From Flavobacteriia bacterium (GTDB lineage Bacteria; Bacteroidota; Bacteroidia; Flavobacteriales; Flavobacteriaceae): a stretch of DNA of 5,623 nt. The notes under the pieces are model-generated. The model worked only from the letters and a program-made list of their open reading frames with translations. It searched no databases and had not been told where the DNA came from. How positions within the stretch are numbered: the first letter of the stretch is position 1; each line of letters opens with the position of its first letter. Of the stretch, positions 5,182 to 5,623 are shown in pieces. The position numbers and the translations under genes were made by a program. The stretch lies in NCBI GenBank assembly GCA_003973375.1, contig QNYL01000308.1:1-5623 (forward strand), given 5' to 3'.

Positions 5182-5623
5182 TATCACCCACACTTGCCTC
5201 AATCGATATTCCCATCGCTCTATCCCTCATAGCCATTTTCGTTGCTTTTATTTTCTTCATGATTCTCCTGAAGTTTTTCAAAATCTGGCTTCGAGCTAAA
5301 CTGGCCAATGCATCCGTTAGTATGGGAAGCCTCATCGGCATGTGGCTTCGGAAAGTCCCCTTCGGTCTTATCGTAGATAGCCGAATTACAGCGGTAAAAG
5401 CGGGTCTCAATTTTTCAACTGACATGCTTGAAGCTCACTACCTCTCTGGTGGTGATGTTACCCACGTTGTTTTAGCGATGATTGCCGCTGACAAATCAAA
5501 AATTCACTTAACATTTGATCGAGCCTGCGCAATTGACCTCGCAACAAAAGATACTGGAAAAACCGTGTTGGAAGCAGTGAGAACCTCCATCAATCCAAAG
5601 GTCATCGATGTCCCTGCTCCAAC
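5178..5623 (+). CDS. floA: Flotillin-like protein FloA (UPF0365), N-terminal part, cut by right edge
   Basis: FloA is an integral membrane scaffold that assembles into flotillin-like microdomains and influences membrane organisation. The window holds the first 148 codons of a family usually about 330 residues long. Residues ~11-35 are a hydrophobic membrane segment ('[20 protein letters not shown]'). The family's diagnostic core follows: 'GMWLRKVP' (54-61), '[20 protein letters not shown]' (73-92, near 'HKAGLNV..LESHYLAGGN' of Bacillus YqfA), and '[17 protein letters not shown]' (130-146). Against the Bacillus form 'AIDLAGRDVLEAV', a short insertion around 'KDTGKT' (124-129) is present. The start is the first ATG in front of the membrane segment; there is no Shine-Dalgarno, and the preceding sequence is pyrimidine-rich. 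The coiled-coil C-terminal half lies outside the window. Confidence 0.9.
   Translation, partial: MISPTLASIDIPIALSLIAIFVAFIFFMILLKFFKIWLRAKLANASVSMGSLIGMWLRKVPFGLIVDSRITAVKAGLNFSTDMLEAHYLSGGDVTHVVLAMIAADKSKIHLTFDRACAIDLATKDTGKTVLEAVRTSINPKVIDVPAP

Noticed and set aside
5159..5425. 88-codon minus-strand frame at the right end
   Set aside because: It lies antisense to floA, whose plus-strand translation shows clear UPF0365 motifs.
1..5623. CRISPR arrays, tRNA or rRNA genes, complete insertion sequences
   Set aside because: No regularly spaced direct repeats, tRNA-like arms, rRNA segments or transposase motifs were seen on either strand.

Overview
The window looks like part of a chromosome from the PVC superphylum, most likely a Verrucomicrobiota or Lentisphaerota relative. 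This is inference. It rests on a secreted Cys-type sulfatase of the kind these bacteria carry in large numbers, a short RHS-like fragment of PVC flavour, a FloA whose '[15 protein letters not shown]' stretch recalls PVC homologues, and start codons that lack clear Shine-Dalgarno sequences. Most of the window is A+T-rich. The first ~260 bases are clearly more G+C-rich (about 56% over bases 1-120).

Layout. (1) 1-267, minus strand: 5'-truncated fragment of an RHS/YD-repeat-like protein running off the left edge. (2) 268-551: non-coding, with a cluster of inverted repeats starting exactly where the RHS frame ends. (3) 552-1973, minus: secreted arylsulfatase with a complete active site and a lysine-rich tail. 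A sigma-70-like promoter is visible at 2040-2069. (4) 1974-2422: divergent intergenic region holding that promoter, a G+C-richer island full of dyads (2078-2217), and a pair of NrdR-box-like palindromes 32 bp apart just before nrdG. (5) 2423-4756, plus: nrdG-nrdD, a class III anaerobic ribonucleotide reductase with its radical-SAM activase, apparently the short divergent type without an ATP cone. (6) 4757-5177: two successive hairpins after nrdD (one contains a perfect DnaA-box 9-mer, the other is an 18-bp perfect stem), then non-coding DNA and a possible 25-codon ORF. (7) 5178-5623, plus: N-terminal part of floA, cut by the right edge.

How the genes work together. NrdG installs the glycyl radical on NrdD, which makes dNTPs without oxygen, so the organism is probably anaerobic or facultative. 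The sulfatase would desulfate organic sulfate esters, probably polysaccharides, outside the cytoplasm. It needs formylglycine maturation from a gene not in this window. FloA organises membrane microdomains and has no obvious link to its neighbours.

I see no convincing new multi-gene system. The most interesting points are the NrdR-box pair, the structured island between the sulfatase and nrdG, the hairpin cluster at the RHS breakpoint, and the tiny ORF overlapping the floA start by ATGA.
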